64,000 nt of DNA from Snodgrassella alvi wkB2 (GCF_000600005.1 NZ_CP007446.1:1514894-1578893), one strand, 5' to 3'. Positions 1 to 9,496 are shown, numbered from the stretch's first letter. Numbers and translations: made by a program. Notes: generated from the letters alone by a model not told the origin.

Positions 1-17
1 ATATAGACTATATTTTT

Positions 18-50
18 CAGGCAGCCGGCTATTTTAAAGCCGGCTGCCTG
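18..50. repeat. Inverted pair of DNA-uptake-like words
   Basis: Perfect 13-bp inverted repeat (18-30 and 38-50) around a 7-nt loop. Each arm, read outward, gives CCGGCTGCCTGAA, which matches 11 of the 12 bases of the Simonsiella-type DNA uptake sequence AGGCTGCCTGAA (recalled). Neisseriaceae often place uptake words as inverted pairs that double as terminators. Neither strand has a clear T tract after the stem, so terminator activity is uncertain. Confidence 0.6.
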
Positions 51-86
51 AATGTATTCGAAATAATCAGGAAAGTTTAAATACCC

Positions 87-1454
87 ATGAAAGCACCAGA
101 ATTATTATTGCCCGCTGGTGGACTGGAGCGGATGCGCACAGCCTTTGATTATGGCGCAGATGCTGTTTATGCCGGCACACCGCGTTATTCTCTGCGCGCA
201 CGTAATAATGAATTTGCACATCTGCCAGTACTGGAACAGGGTATTACTGAAGCACACGCACGCGGAAAGAAATTTTTTCTGGCCAGTAATATTTTGCCAC
301 ATAACGCAAAATTGAAAACTTACCTGGCCGATATGAAACCGATTATTGCTATGCAGCCAGACGCGCTGATTATGGCTGATCCGGGTCTTATTATGAAAGT
401 GCGTGAAAAATGGCCGGAAATACCAATTCATTTATCTGTTCAGGCTAATACCACCAATGCATGGGGGGTACAGTTCTGGCAGAGTATCGGCATAGAACGT
501 ATTATTCTGTCGCGCGAACTCAGTATTAATGAAATTGCCGAAATCAGGCAGCAATGCCCGGATATTGAGCTGGAAGTATTCGTTCACGGAGCTTTGTGTA
601 TTGCTTATTCAGGCCGCTGCCTGCTTTCCGGTTATTTTAATCATCGTGATCCTAATCAGGGTACTTGTACTAATGCTTGCCGCTGGGATTATAAAGTACA
701 CAATACGGCTGATAGCGACAGCGGCGATGCTCAATTATTACCCGGTTTTGACTTTAATCAGGCGAAAAGTCTGGCTGATAATGCATTATATGGCTTAAAT
801 GACCAGCAACGTCACCCGCTGGCAAATAAAGTCTATCTGATTGAAGAAGCAAACCGGCCTGGTGATATGATGCCCATAATGGAAGATGAGCATGGCACCT
901 ATATCATGAATTCCAAAGACTTACGCGCGGTAGAACAAGTCGCTAAACTGGCAGAAATCGGTGTAGATTCTTTAAAAGTAGAAGGACGGACTAAATCAGT
1001 CTATTACGTAGCGCGGGCAGCACAGGTATACCGGCGTGCTATTGATGATGCAGTTGCAGGTAAACCTTTTGATTATAGCCTACTGGCAGAACTCGAAGGA
1101 TTAGCCAACCGGGGTTATACCACTGGTTTTCTGGAACGGCATCAGACACAAGAGTACCAGAATTACCTTTCTGGACATTCTTTATCAAAACAAAGTCAGT
1201 ATGTAGGCAAAGTTACGGCTGTTGATTCTGAAGGATGGGCAACCATTGAGGTAAAAAATAAATTCAGCCTTGGTGACCAGCTGGAAATTATTCATCCGGG
1301 CGGTAATCAGATTATCCGCCTTGAAGCAATGACTCGTAAGGGCTATCCGGTAGAAGTGGCTTCCGGAAACGGAATTGAAGTAAAAATTCCACAAATGCTT
1401 GGCAAAGATAATGCACTGATTGCACGCATTATTCCCCAGGCAGAAGCTAATTAA
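87..1454 (+). CDS. yegQ: tRNA 5-hydroxyuridine modification protein YegQ/TrhP (peptidase U32 family)
   Basis: 455 residues, the usual length for YegQ/TrhP (E. coli about 453). The family helps make 5-hydroxyuridine at the wobble base U34 of tRNAs by the prephenate-dependent route. The N-terminus (APELLLPAGG...YGADAVYAG) is a TIM-barrel start typical of U32 proteins. The U32 signature with VHGALCIAYSGRC is near residues 166-180, followed by GTCTNACRWDY. These clustered cysteines are thought to bind an iron-sulfur cluster. An AGGAAAG ribosome-binding site lies 11 nt before the ATG. The gene is monocistronic and ends at a strong bidirectional terminator shared with the convergent hemH. Identification is secure; the exact chemistry is from family knowledge. 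Confidence 0.93.
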   Translation: MKAPELLLPAGGLERMRTAFDYGADAVYAGTPRYSLRARNNEFAHLPVLEQGITEAHARGKKFFLASNILPHNAKLKTYLADMKPIIAMQPDALIMADPGLIMKVREKWPEIPIHLSVQANTTNAWGVQFWQSIGIERIILSRELSINEIAEIRQQCPDIELEVFVHGALCIAYSGRCLLSGYFNHRDPNQGTCTNACRWDYKVHNTADSDSGDAQLLPGFDFNQAKSLADNALYGLNDQQRHPLANKVYLIEEANRPGDMMPIMEDEHGTYIMNSKDLRAVEQVAKLAEIGVDSLKVEGRTKSVYYVARAAQVYRRAIDDAVAGKPFDYSLLAELEGLANRGYTTGFLERHQTQEYQNYLSGHSLSKQSQYVGKVTAVDSEGWATIEVKNKFSLGDQLEIIHPGGNQIIRLEAMTRKGYPVEVASGNGIEVKIPQMLGKDNALIARIIPQAEAN

Positions 1455-1465
1455 ATTAGCTGCTG

Positions 1466-1500
1466 AAAAAGCCATAGTGATATTACACTATGGCTTTTTT
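1466..1500. terminator. Bidirectional intrinsic terminator, yegQ / hemH
   Basis: 14-bp stem (1466-1479 with 1486-1499), 6-nt loop, an A run at the left foot and a T run at the right foot. It can stop transcription from both convergent genes. Confidence 0.9.
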
Positions 1501-1526
1501 ATTATCCGTTTCTATATTTGTGTAAT

Positions 1527-2534
1527 TTACAGCCAGCCTTGTAAATGCTGCTTCACAAGCGGAGCCAGTATTTCAACCCATTCATGCTCACTATTCATAC
1601 AGGGAATGTACTGAAACTGTTTTCCGCCATGCGCCAGAAAGTCTGCTTTACCACGAATATTGATTTCTTCAAGTGTTTCCAGACAATCGGTAACAAAACC
1701 CGGACATACGACATCAAGTCTACTGATTCCGGCCTGAGGAAGCTGGATAAGCAAATCCTGAGTACTTGGTCCGACCCAGGGTGCATAGCCAAAGCGGCTC
1801 TGAAATGCCAGCCGGTATTCATCTGCTTGCAAACCAAGTTCTTCTGTGAGTAAACGGGTCGTGGTTTTACAATGCTCAACATAACTATCGCCAGCCTGAT
1901 GCTGAGCCTCTGGTATACCATGAAAGCTTATTAATAAACATTGCCCTCTGCCATGCTTTTGCCAGTATGTCTGAATATGTCTGGCCAGTGTTTTTATATA
2001 ATTGTTATCTGCATAAAAACCGGTGATACTTCGTACTGCCATTTGTACACGCTGCTTAAGCATCACCCGCCATACCTGATCCAGTGCAGCACCACTACTG
2101 GAACCCGCATATTGCGGATACAACGGCAACACCAGCAAATTCTGCACACCAAGCTGTTTCATTTCCTGCATAACATCAATTACGCTGGGCTGTCCGTAGG
2201 TCATAGCAAAACGGGTAATAACACCGTCTGGCATAGCACTGGCTAAAGAAGCACTAAGTAGTTGTGTTCCGATTAATAAAGGAGAACCAGCCTCCTGCCA
2301 GATGGTGCTGTACGCGTGGGCACTTTTACGCCCGCGAACAGGCAAAATAATCCCGCGTAATATTAACTGCCATAAAAAACGCGGTAATTCGACTACACGC
2401 TGGTCGGATAAAAATTCGCGTAAATACGGGCGTACAGCCTGAGGTTCAGGTGCAGCAGGTGTACCGAGATTCAGCAATAAAACACCAATTGCCGGTTTAG
2501 AAGTTTTTGGTTCAGAAAGAAAAATTTTTGACAT
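1527..2534 (-). CDS. hemH: Ferrochelatase (protoheme ferro-lyase)
   Basis: Last step of heme synthesis: inserts Fe2+ into protoporphyrin IX, at the inner face of the membrane. The N-terminal block GVLLLNLGTPAAP and the LLISFHGIPE signature (catalytic His near residue 200 on the minus strand) are present. The conserved acidic block CLETLEEINIRG follows near the C-terminus. The reading frame also allows a TTG five codons upstream (2549), but the ATG at 2534 is preferred: it gives 335 residues and the family-typical start. No good Shine-Dalgarno sequence precedes either start. The gene stands alone; the downstream catalase and the TonB receptor elsewhere in the window are plausible users or suppliers of heme and iron. 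Confidence 0.93.
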   Translation of the reverse strand: MSKIFLSEPKTSKPAIGVLLLNLGTPAAPEPQAVRPYLREFLSDQRVVELPRFLWQLILRGIILPVRGRKSAHAYSTIWQEAGSPLLIGTQLLSASLASAMPDGVITRFAMTYGQPSVIDVMQEMKQLGVQNLLVLPLYPQYAGSSSGAALDQVWRVMLKQRVQMAVRSITGFYADNNYIKTLARHIQTYWQKHGRGQCLLISFHGIPEAQHQAGDSYVEHCKTTTRLLTEELGLQADEYRLAFQSRFGYAPWVGPSTQDLLIQLPQAGISRLDVVCPGFVTDCLETLEEINIRGKADFLAHGGKQFQYIPCMNSEHEWVEILAPLVKQHLQGWL

Positions 2535-2748
2535 AATATTTGGCAGCAATCAATTATCAGTCAATCAGATAAAAGTACTGCGAGTATAGCCTATATCTTC
2601 TGCTTGTTAGCAATTTCACCAGTTATATACTTTACTGACATCAGGCATTACCTCTGCAACAGACCTGATGCAGCGATTATCTGTGCTTAACCTAATCCCC
2701 TGCTCACCCTGATAAAACTACTTTAGTTTACAAAAGACTGGTAAATCT

Positions 2749-3375
2749 TTATTTATCCCAAAGCGCCTGAAAGTCTTTTACTACTTTTTCAGGATCAGCT
2801 GATTCAGTAACAGCACGAACTACAGCCAGAGAGCTTACGCCGGTAGCCAGTACATCGCGTGCATTATTTAAATCAATTCCACCAATAGCAACTGTAGGTG
2901 TATTTCCGGCTTGAATCACGTATTGCTTTAATTTGTCCAATCCCTGAGGTTCAGTAGGCATAGTTTTGGTTGTAGTAGGAAAAATTGCCCCGCAGGCTAC
3001 ATAGCTTGGTTTAACTGCTAATGCTTTACTCAGTTCTGCTGGCGAATGTGTACTTACCCCCAGCCTTAACTCTGAACTCTGAATCATTACTAAATCAGCA
3101 CTGTCCAGATCTTCCTGTCCGAGATGCACCCCATACGCACCGCAATCTACAGCTTCCCACCAGAAATCATTGATAAATAGTTGTGTAGGTGTATCTTTTG
3201 CATAAGCGACACTGCGTTGAATTTCACGGTACAATGCTGAACCAATCAGAGTTTTATTACGCAGCTGCACAGTATTGGCCCCTGCATCGACCATCCGCGC
3301 TACCCAATCCGCAGTAGGAACAACAGCATAGAATTTCAGCGGAGCAACTATAGGTAAAAACGAATTTGCATACAT
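2749..3375 (-). CDS. thiE: Thiamine-phosphate synthase
   Basis: Couples hydroxymethylpyrimidine diphosphate to thiazole phosphate to give thiamine monophosphate. 208 residues, normal for ThiE. Visible motifs on the (beta/alpha)8 barrel are VQLRNKT (residues 37-42), GVHLGQEDL (82-90, metal and pyrophosphate binding) and VAIGGI (162-167). A good AAGGAAT ribosome-binding site precedes the ATG on the minus strand. No other thi gene adjoins it and no TPP riboswitch was recognised upstream. Divergent from the pit gene across 117 bp. Confidence 0.92.
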   Translation of the reverse strand: MYANSFLPIVAPLKFYAVVPTADWVARMVDAGANTVQLRNKTLIGSALYREIQRSVAYAKDTPTQLFINDFWWEAVDCGAYGVHLGQEDLDSADLVMIQSSELRLGVSTHSPAELSKALAVKPSYVACGAIFPTTTKTMPTEPQGLDKLKQYVIQAGNTPTVAIGGIDLNNARDVLATGVSSLAVVRAVTESADPEKVVKDFQALWDK

Positions 3376-3492
3376 AAAATATTCCTTTTGAAATAAAAAT
3401 CTTTATAATGATAGTTTTTTCACGCAGCACTGCATACACACAATAATGTTTGCAGATGTCTGTACTGAACTTTCCACTTTTACAAATATATT

Positions 3493-5088
3493 ATGGCCTC
3501 AGACGCATCCTCTGTTCGCTCTCCCCTGATCACCCGGGTTAATTATACTTTTGCTGCATTATTATTCGGCACAATTGCATACTTTATTTATTGGGGGCTT
3601 GGATATACCAACCATCATTCTCCATTATTATTTGTTATTGCCACTCTGTTTGGCGCCTTCATGGCATTTAACATCGGTGGCAATGACGTTGCCAACTCCT
3701 TTGGTACCAGTGTAGGCGCCGGAACCCTTACAATACCGCAGGCATTGGGTATAGCGGCTGTTTTTGAGGTTTCTGGTGCGGTTATTGCCGGCGGCGAAGT
3801 AACAAAAACAATTCGTCACGGCATTATAGACCTTGGTGCCATGCATTTAACACCTTCACAATGCATTAATGTCATGCTGGCAGCATTACTGGCGGCGGCA
3901 ATCTGGTTGTTAATTGCTTCCAAAAAAGGTTTACCGGTTTCAACAACACACTCGCTGATAGGCGGACTGGTGGGTGGCGGATTGTGTCTAGGCTATTTGA
4001 TAACGGGTAATGGCAGCGCTTTGGATTTAATTCAATGGAACAAAATGGGAGAAATTGGTCTGTCCTGGGTTATCTCACCTGTTTTAGGAGGTGCATTTTC
4101 TTATATCCTGTTCAGCCAGATAAAAAAGCATGTACTGGACTACAATGACCGGATGGTTATAGCTTTAAAAGAAATTAAGCAGGAAAAAAAAGCATATAAA
4201 GAAAAACACAAAATCTGGTTTGAAAAGCTAAGTGAAACCGAGAAAATTCGCATTTCCTCTGCTATAGCCCGTGATGCCGAAAATTACAGTGATCCTGATT
4301 ATAGCGTCGAAGAGCTCGAATCAGATTACTATAAAGGTTTGGCAGATATCGAAAGCCGTAAAAATAACATCGACGCATTTAAGGCACTGCATAGCTGGGT
4401 ACCCTTAATTTCAGCCTGTGGCGGCATGATGATTACCGCTATGATGTTATTTAAAGGGCTGACTAATCTGCATCTTGGTTTATCTGTGATTACCAATTTC
4501 CTGTTAATCATCATGATTGGCGCATTAATCTGGATGGCCACATTCATTTACGCCAAAACCTTAAGGCGCAAAGATTTAAGCAAATCAACCTTTCTGATGT
4601 TCAGCTGGATGCAGGTATTTACTGCTGCCGGCTTTGCTTTTAGTCACGGCGCTAATGATATTTCCAATGCAGTTGGCCCGTTTGCCGCCATTATGGATAT
4701 TATCCGTACCGGTGATATAGGTATAGATGCCAATGCCATGATTCCGGCACCAGTGATGATAACATTTGGTGTGGCACTGATTGTTGGATTATGGTTTATT
4801 GGCAAAGAAGTCATCCAGACTGTTGGTACCAATCTGGCCAAAATGCACCCTGCTTCTGGCTTCACAGCAGAGCTTTCCTCTGCAGCTATTGTGATGCTGG
4901 CTACACTGATGGGGCTGCCGGTATCCAGTACACATATTCTGGTTGGGGCTGTTCTGGGTATAGGACTGGTTAATCGTAATGCCAACTGGAAATTGATGAA
5001 ACCAATTGCACTGGCCTGGGTAATTACCCTGCCCTCTGCTGCAGTTTTATCTGTATTGATATTTTTGGGACTCAATTCATTTTTTTAA
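3493..5088 (+). CDS. Inorganic phosphate transporter, PiT family
   Basis: 531-residue integral membrane protein that imports phosphate with H+ or Na+. The two PiT signature repeats are clear: NIGGNDVANSFGTSVGAG at about residues 60-77, and SHGANDISNAVGP near residue 384. Both halves also carry the GLPVSxTH motif. A charged cytoplasmic loop, rich in Lys and Glu, lies between the halves (about residues 225-290). No convincing Shine-Dalgarno sequence precedes the ATG, so the start may be slightly different. The neisserial homologues are of similar length. The gene is followed by a long perfect hairpin. Confidence 0.92.
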   Translation: MASDASSVRSPLITRVNYTFAALLFGTIAYFIYWGLGYTNHHSPLLFVIATLFGAFMAFNIGGNDVANSFGTSVGAGTLTIPQALGIAAVFEVSGAVIAGGEVTKTIRHGIIDLGAMHLTPSQCINVMLAALLAAAIWLLIASKKGLPVSTTHSLIGGLVGGGLCLGYLITGNGSALDLIQWNKMGEIGLSWVISPVLGGAFSYILFSQIKKHVLDYNDRMVIALKEIKQEKKAYKEKHKIWFEKLSETEKIRISSAIARDAENYSDPDYSVEELESDYYKGLADIESRKNNIDAFKALHSWVPLISACGGMMITAMMLFKGLTNLHLGLSVITNFLLIIMIGALIWMATFIYAKTLRRKDLSKSTFLMFSWMQVFTAAGFAFSHGANDISNAVGPFAAIMDIIRTGDIGIDANAMIPAPVMITFGVALIVGLWFIGKEVIQTVGTNLAKMHPASGFTAELSSAAIVMLATLMGLPVSSTHILVGAVLGIGLVNRNANWKLMKPIALAWVITLPSAAVLSVLIFLGLNSFF

Positions 5089-5100
5089 ATTAACAATTAT

Positions 5101-5142
5101 CATAATGAAACCGGATAAATATGCTTATCCGGTTTCATTATG
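5101..5142 (+). terminator. 18-bp perfect hairpin after pit
   Basis: Perfect 18-bp stem (5101-5118 with 5125-5142) with a 6-nt loop, 12 bp after the pit stop codon. There is no T tract after the stem, so it may stabilise the 3' end rather than terminate by itself. Confidence 0.6.
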
Positions 5143-5390
5143 ACTAAAGCGATTGTGTAATGTAAATTTTCCCGGATTTTATAGAATAAATTTAACTCTA
5201 TTTTGAATGACACTAAAAATAGTCGTTATTAAATTTCGTTTAATACTTTTTTCCAGATTTCTTAAATTTAAAAAGTAATTTTAAAATCAGATTAAATCTT
5301 TTTAACTTAGTCGCTGGCTGTTTTTTATTCAACCATTTAAGCTAAAATGATGACTTTTGTCACAAACTCAGCACAAACTGGTTGTTGCCA

Positions 5391-6368
5391 ATGAATAACC
5401 TGCTTAAAAAATTTTATATAGATCCCTTTTTGCTGGCAATGTTAACGGTTGTAGGTACAGCTACTGTTTTACCTTGTCAGGGCAGCACAAAAACATTTTT
5501 TAGTTATCTGACCACAGTTGCCATTGCCTTACTATTTTTTATGCATGGTGCAAAGCTGTCACGGCAGGCGATTACAGAAGGTATCAGACACTGGCGATTA
5601 CATTTAGTTGTATTTTGCAGCACATTTATTTTATTTCCGCTAATCGGTTTAGGTTTGCGTATACTGGTTCCCCATTGGCTCTCTCCCGAACTGTATCTGG
5701 GCTTTCTGTATTTGTGCGCATTACCGGCTACAGTACAGTCCGCAATTGCTTTTACTTCTGTTGCCGGCGGAAATGTTGCAGCAGCAGTATGCAGTGCATC
5801 TGCTTCCAGTATTCTGGGCGTTTTCCTGTCACCTGTACTGGTTGGTCTAATGATGCCCACCAGTGGCAACAGCGTGGACACAACAGCTGCTATCGAATCG
5901 ATTTTATTACAGCTAATGCTGCCGTTCGTTTTAGGCCATCTGGCCAGACCATTAATTGCAAATTGGATTCATAAACATAAAGTATGGATAAACCGGACTG
6001 ATCGCGGTTCGATTCTTTTAGTCGTTTATGTAGCATTCAGTGATGCTGTTGTTGAAGGACTATGGCACAAAGTTAATCTAGGCTCAATTGGTATGATTGT
6101 GATTCTGAGTCTGTTGATTCTGTTTCTGGTTATCAGCATTAATACACTGGTTGCCCGTTCATTGGGCTTTAACCGTGCTGATGAAATTACTATTGTCTTT
6201 TGCGGCTCTAAGAAAAGTCTGGCAAATGGCGTACCCATGGCCAATGTACTCTTTCCTGCCAGCATAGTAGGCATTATGCTATTACCACTGATGATTTTTC
6301 ATCAGTTACAACTAATGATCTGTGCAGTACTGGCACAACGCTATGCACGTTTGAATAAAACGGAATAG
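5391..6368 (+). CDS. Bile acid:sodium symporter family protein (YfeH-like)
   Basis: 325-residue, very hydrophobic protein with about nine or ten predicted membrane helices. The segments LFFMHGAKLS near the N-terminus, GFLYLCALPATVQSAIAFTS, and FCGSKKSLANGVPMA near residue 280 are the hallmarks of the SBF-like/YfeH branch. The true substrate of this branch is not known to me. The frame also contains a TTG at 5382; the ATG at 5391 is preferred. No Shine-Dalgarno is seen. The 290-bp upstream gap is AT-rich and probably holds its promoter. Confidence 0.85.
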   Translation: MNNLLKKFYIDPFLLAMLTVVGTATVLPCQGSTKTFFSYLTTVAIALLFFMHGAKLSRQAITEGIRHWRLHLVVFCSTFILFPLIGLGLRILVPHWLSPELYLGFLYLCALPATVQSAIAFTSVAGGNVAAAVCSASASSILGVFLSPVLVGLMMPTSGNSVDTTAAIESILLQLMLPFVLGHLARPLIANWIHKHKVWINRTDRGSILLVVYVAFSDAVVEGLWHKVNLGSIGMIVILSLLILFLVISINTLVARSLGFNRADEITIVFCGSKKSLANGVPMANVLFPASIVGIMLLPLMIFHQLQLMICAVLAQRYARLNKTE

Positions 6369-6659
6369 ATTACCTTCGAGTGTAGGTTTTATTTCTAATA
6401 AAGCTTGCTATTTGGTTTTTTATAATCTTTATATCATAGTGCCAGCAATAAGATTTGCTGGTACTTAATCTATTTACATCAAATCACTCAATAATGCTGC
6501 AAATATGGTATTTACTTGATTTTGATACAATGGCATAAATCAAAAATATAGGTATACTATAAGCTGAAACAATTAGGTTTAAAAGTAGCTGCTGTGAATA
6601 GACTAGTAGTCACGAGTTTGGGATAAAATAACTGTAACTAATTGATTTATTTTATCTTA
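6369..6659. other. Intergenic region, no gene seen
   Basis: About 290 bp of AT-rich sequence between the symporter gene and tRNA-Thr. I see no reading frame or convincing intrinsic terminator in it. Confidence 0.6.
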
Positions 6660-6735
6660 TGGTGCCAGTAATAGGAATCGAACCTACGACCTTCGCGTTA
6701 CGAGTGCGCTGCTCTACCAACTGAGCTATACTGGC
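6660..6735 (-). tRNA. tRNA-Thr (anticodon CGU)
   Basis: 76 nt on the minus strand. Acceptor GCCAGTA pairs with TACTGGC, discriminator A, and CCA is encoded. D arm is GCTC...GAGC and the T loop is TTCGATT. The anticodon loop CTCGTAA gives CGU, which reads ACG. The base pair expected at 31-39 is A-C, so the anticodon stem has only three clear pairs (28-42 to 30-40); position 27-43 is G-A, as I recall for the E. coli tRNA. Confidence 0.93.
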
Positions 6736-7293
6736 TTCCGATTAAGAATACTCTGAATGGCACGCAGTATAGCATAATCGCTCTATACTCACCATTGCTA
6801 TACAATTTTATTTATTTGTTAATATAATAGTTTTGACCATAAATATAATATCTGTTTAATTGAGCCCCAAGTTATTTCTGCGCTTTATACCTGAAATTTT
6901 TAATGGGGCTTTTAATAATTGAATTGAATATTAAAAATATTCAGATTTTATCTAAAATAATTTATATTTTATTTTCTTCTTCGAGATTAATTTTTGTATC
7001 TCAATAAATTAATAAAAGATTTAAAAATTGATATTAGCCGCATTTCGGTCAAACCACATAATCAATTATCTTCTCTCAGATTTATTTTTAATCAGATATT
7101 TATAAAAAAATTTTAATAATCAATGTTCATTCAATATTAGATTTTTCCAATTCAGTCTGAATAATAAACTTCGTTCTAAAAATTTAATCAAAATTTTTGA
7201 ATCCATTCTGTATATTTAGCACTCTATACAGATATGTTGATAAAAATAGATATTTATTCAGGCTTATTCAGCATTAATTTTAAGCAGGATACA
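6736..7293. other. AT-rich intergenic region
   Basis: About 560 bp, strongly AT-rich with many T and A runs, between tRNA-Thr and the sigma-factor locus. It probably holds the tRNA promoter (minus strand) and the sigma-locus promoter. I could not assign -35/-10 boxes with confidence and see no gene. Confidence 0.5.
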
Positions 7294-7304
7294 ATGGATA
7301 AAAA

Positions 7305-7820
7305 ATGAAACAAAACAGATAGCAACTCATTAAATGTGCCTGTCTGGGTGATGCACATGCACTTAATCAGTTATTGTTAGTATGTCAACCTGACATCAGA
7401 AGATTTGCCAGACGAACTTGTTCCACAACAGAAGATGTTGAAGATGCTGTGCAATTCACATTATGGCAGTTACATAGAAAAATCGGTACGCTGAAAACTA
7501 TCTCTTCTTTTACAAGTTGGTTATTTCGAATTATAGAACGAGAATGTTATCGTTTATTTAAAGTCAGACAATCCAAAAACATCGAAAACCGGGCAGATAT
7601 TGATGAGCTGTCTGCATCTTCTGCAGATATCGATCTTAAAATAGATCTAACTAATGCAATTATTTCTTTACCTTTGATTTACCGGCAGGTGTTGATTTTG
7701 CGGGATATTCAAGAGTACTCCACGCCGGAAGTTGCTGAAAAGCTTGGCATCACAGTTGAAGCAGTTAAAAGTCGCTTACACCGTGCCAGATTAATGGTAA
7801 AAGAAAAAATTAATTTATAA
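7305..7820 (+). pseudogene. ECF-like sigma-70 family factor with an in-frame amber codon near its start
   Basis: The intact part (7374-7820) encodes a sigma-70 region 2 segment (DVEDAVQFTLWQLH, then FTSWLFRIIERECYRL). A region 4 helix-turn-helix follows (LPLIYRQVLILRDIQEYSTPEVAEKLGITVEAVKSRLHRAR). Upstream in the same frame, homology-like sequence continues as QLIKCACLGDAHALNQLL, a normal ECF N-terminus, back to an ATG at 7305. A TAG at 7320-7322 interrupts this after MKQNR. A second short frame, MDKK, starts at 7294 behind AGGA and overlaps the ATG at 7305 as ATGA. Either the gene is inactive, or translation restarts downstream (for example TTG 7374), or the amber is read through. The AhpD-like gene follows 99 bp later on the same strand. 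Sigma factors are often paired with such genes, as in the ECF41 group, although this protein lacks the ECF41 C-terminal extension. Confidence 0.75.
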
Positions 7821-7919
7821 AAATTTAAATTCAATAATTTATAGACAACATAATAGCTTTGTTCTTTTCGCAGAGAATTTATCAGGAATGTTAGTTTTAA
7901 ATTTAAACTGGGAGATAAA

Positions 7920-8249
7920 ATGACTAATCAATATCAATCAAGCAATGATTTTAAATACACTGCTGCATTATTAAAATATGCACCCGAAGAAACACAGGCA
8001 TTTATAGATTTTGACCATAAAACCATCAAACGCAGAGAAGGAAATATTCCGATAAAAACAAGAGAGTTAATTGCTTTAGCCGTAGCACTCACTACACAAT
8101 GCGCATATTGTATTGATGTTCATATTAAAGGAGCAAAACAAGCAGGAGTAAGTGAAGAAGAATTAGCAGAATTAATTTCAATTTCAGCTTCTGTAAAAGC
8201 AGGCGCAACCATGGCACATGGTTTGCTGGCAATGCGTTTATTTGAGTAA
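7920..8249 (+). CDS. Carboxymuconolactone decarboxylase / AhpD-like protein
   Basis: 109-residue alpha-helical protein of the CMD superfamily. The AhpD-type redox motif is present as CAYCIDVH (Cys61, Cys64, His68), preceded by KTRELIALAVALTTQC. Family members act as alkylhydroperoxidase-like or thiol-disulfide redox proteins; the substrate here is unknown. The ribosome-binding site GGGAGA is well placed. The neighbouring upstream sigma factor is the probable regulator by gene context. It ends before a convergent gene, with a shared hairpin between them. Confidence 0.85.
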   Translation: MTNQYQSSNDFKYTAALLKYAPEETQAFIDFDHKTIKRREGNIPIKTRELIALAVALTTQCAYCIDVHIKGAKQAGVSEEELAELISISASVKAGATMAHGLLAMRLFE

Positions 8250-8345
8250 TAAAATAGTTGATTTAGTAAAACAGTAATAAATACTTATGTATATACTTTG
8301 TAGGTGCAGCTATTTAAATTTTCTGGATTTCTAATTAGCACATAA

Positions 8346-8380
8346 AACTGAGTACACTCGAATGGCTAGTGTACTCAGTT
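8346..8380. terminator. Hairpin between convergent genes
   Basis: 13-bp perfect stem (8346-8358 with 8368-8380), 9-nt loop, between the AhpD-like gene and the minus-strand gene at 8419. T tracts are weak on both sides, so this is a probable rather than certain bidirectional terminator. Confidence 0.6.
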
Positions 8381-8418
8381 GCATTATCTATAAATATTAC
8401 ATTAAAGCAAGACCTGAT

Positions 8419-9399
8419 TTAGCGCTGTTTTTTCTTAAAATTATTCATGACCTGTGTCAGATTATGCTGCAGTACATCCTCTACTGCTCCGGGTACTTCG
8501 GCCATTAATTCACGCTGTAATGTGGTTACTAAACCAGCTGTATGCTTTTGTACTGCAACACGAACCATACCTGCTAATACATCAGTAAGATGTGGACGTA
8601 ATTTTTCAGTTAACTGTTGCAGTAAAGCCTGCTCGGAAATACAGGTTACTGCCCTGTTAGCTGTACCTCGCGGTTCTATGACATGCATATGTACATGAAT
8701 GATCGGCTGGCCATTATCGCTGGTAGCAGAAAGCTCATCTTCTGTATTTTGCCGGCTTACTTCTGTTGGTATAACAGTAGACTGTTTACCTTTTAGCTGG
8801 ATAGTACAGTTTGAGGGCAGATTTTCATCAACAGGAGCGCTTTGTAAACAGTTTTGTGCGGCCAGCCAGTCTTCCTGAATAAGCAAGGCTGTATCATTTA
8901 ATGCAGATTCCTGCTTTTGCGCTTCTAGTGTACTTTGCTGCTGCCATTGTTTCAGATAAGCCCGATAAACCCGCTCACGCTGTACTGGATCCAGTAAAAC
9001 TTCAGCAGGCTGGGATGTAGATACCATTTTAGGCTCTGGCTCAGGTTGTCTGCTGCGATTTTTTATCGTATTGGTAACTATCGGAGGCACATTGAAATCA
9101 TGCGGGCGTCTTCTGGTTTTAGGTATAGATAACGGCGGTGCATCTGATATGACTTCTTCCTGACTGTTTGACCGGCTATCTTGCTTTTTTTTGTGCTGGC
9201 GCAACTGCTCAAGACTGCGCTCCCATTCGGGCATAGTCTCTGTAGCCATTTTTGCAGGGCTGACAGTTGAATTAGCGACAGATTGCTGTTCAGGCAGATC
9301 ATCACTCAAAGTAAAAACAAATTGATTTTGTTGTTCATACTGATTTTTCACCATGCCCCCACTTCTGATCAGTCCGGTATATTTTAACTGGCTGTGCAT
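8419..9399 (-). CDS. Conserved-looking protein of unknown function, disordered N-terminal half
   Basis: 326 residues if started at the ATG at 9399. A second in-frame ATG at 9354 (311 residues) follows a G-rich tract and could be the true start. The first 200 residues are rich in Gln, Ser, Pro and charged residues and look largely disordered. A short helical block (DPVQRERVYRAYLKQWQQQ) lies near residue 140. The C-terminal 110 residues (IIHVHMHVIEP, then a helical QALLQQLTEKLRPHLTDVLAGM region) look folded and amphipathic. There is no signal peptide or membrane segment. Divergent from the small coiled-coil gene at 9497. I do not recognise the family. Confidence 0.7.
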   Translation of the reverse strand: MHSQLKYTGLIRSGGMVKNQYEQQNQFVFTLSDDLPEQQSVANSTVSPAKMATETMPEWERSLEQLRQHKKKQDSRSNSQEEVISDAPPLSIPKTRRRPHDFNVPPIVTNTIKNRSRQPEPEPKMVSTSQPAEVLLDPVQRERVYRAYLKQWQQQSTLEAQKQESALNDTALLIQEDWLAAQNCLQSAPVDENLPSNCTIQLKGKQSTVIPTEVSRQNTEDELSATSDNGQPIIHVHMHVIEPRGTANRAVTCISEQALLQQLTEKLRPHLTDVLAGMVRVAVQKHTAGLVTTLQRELMAEVPGAVEDVLQHNLTQVMNNFKKKQR

Positions 9400-9496
9400 A
9401 TTTTTATGTAAGCCATATCTGAGTAATTATAGCAACTTTTATAGGTTAAAATGCTAAAATAAACTACATAGTGTTCAATTAAATTAGGAATAACAC

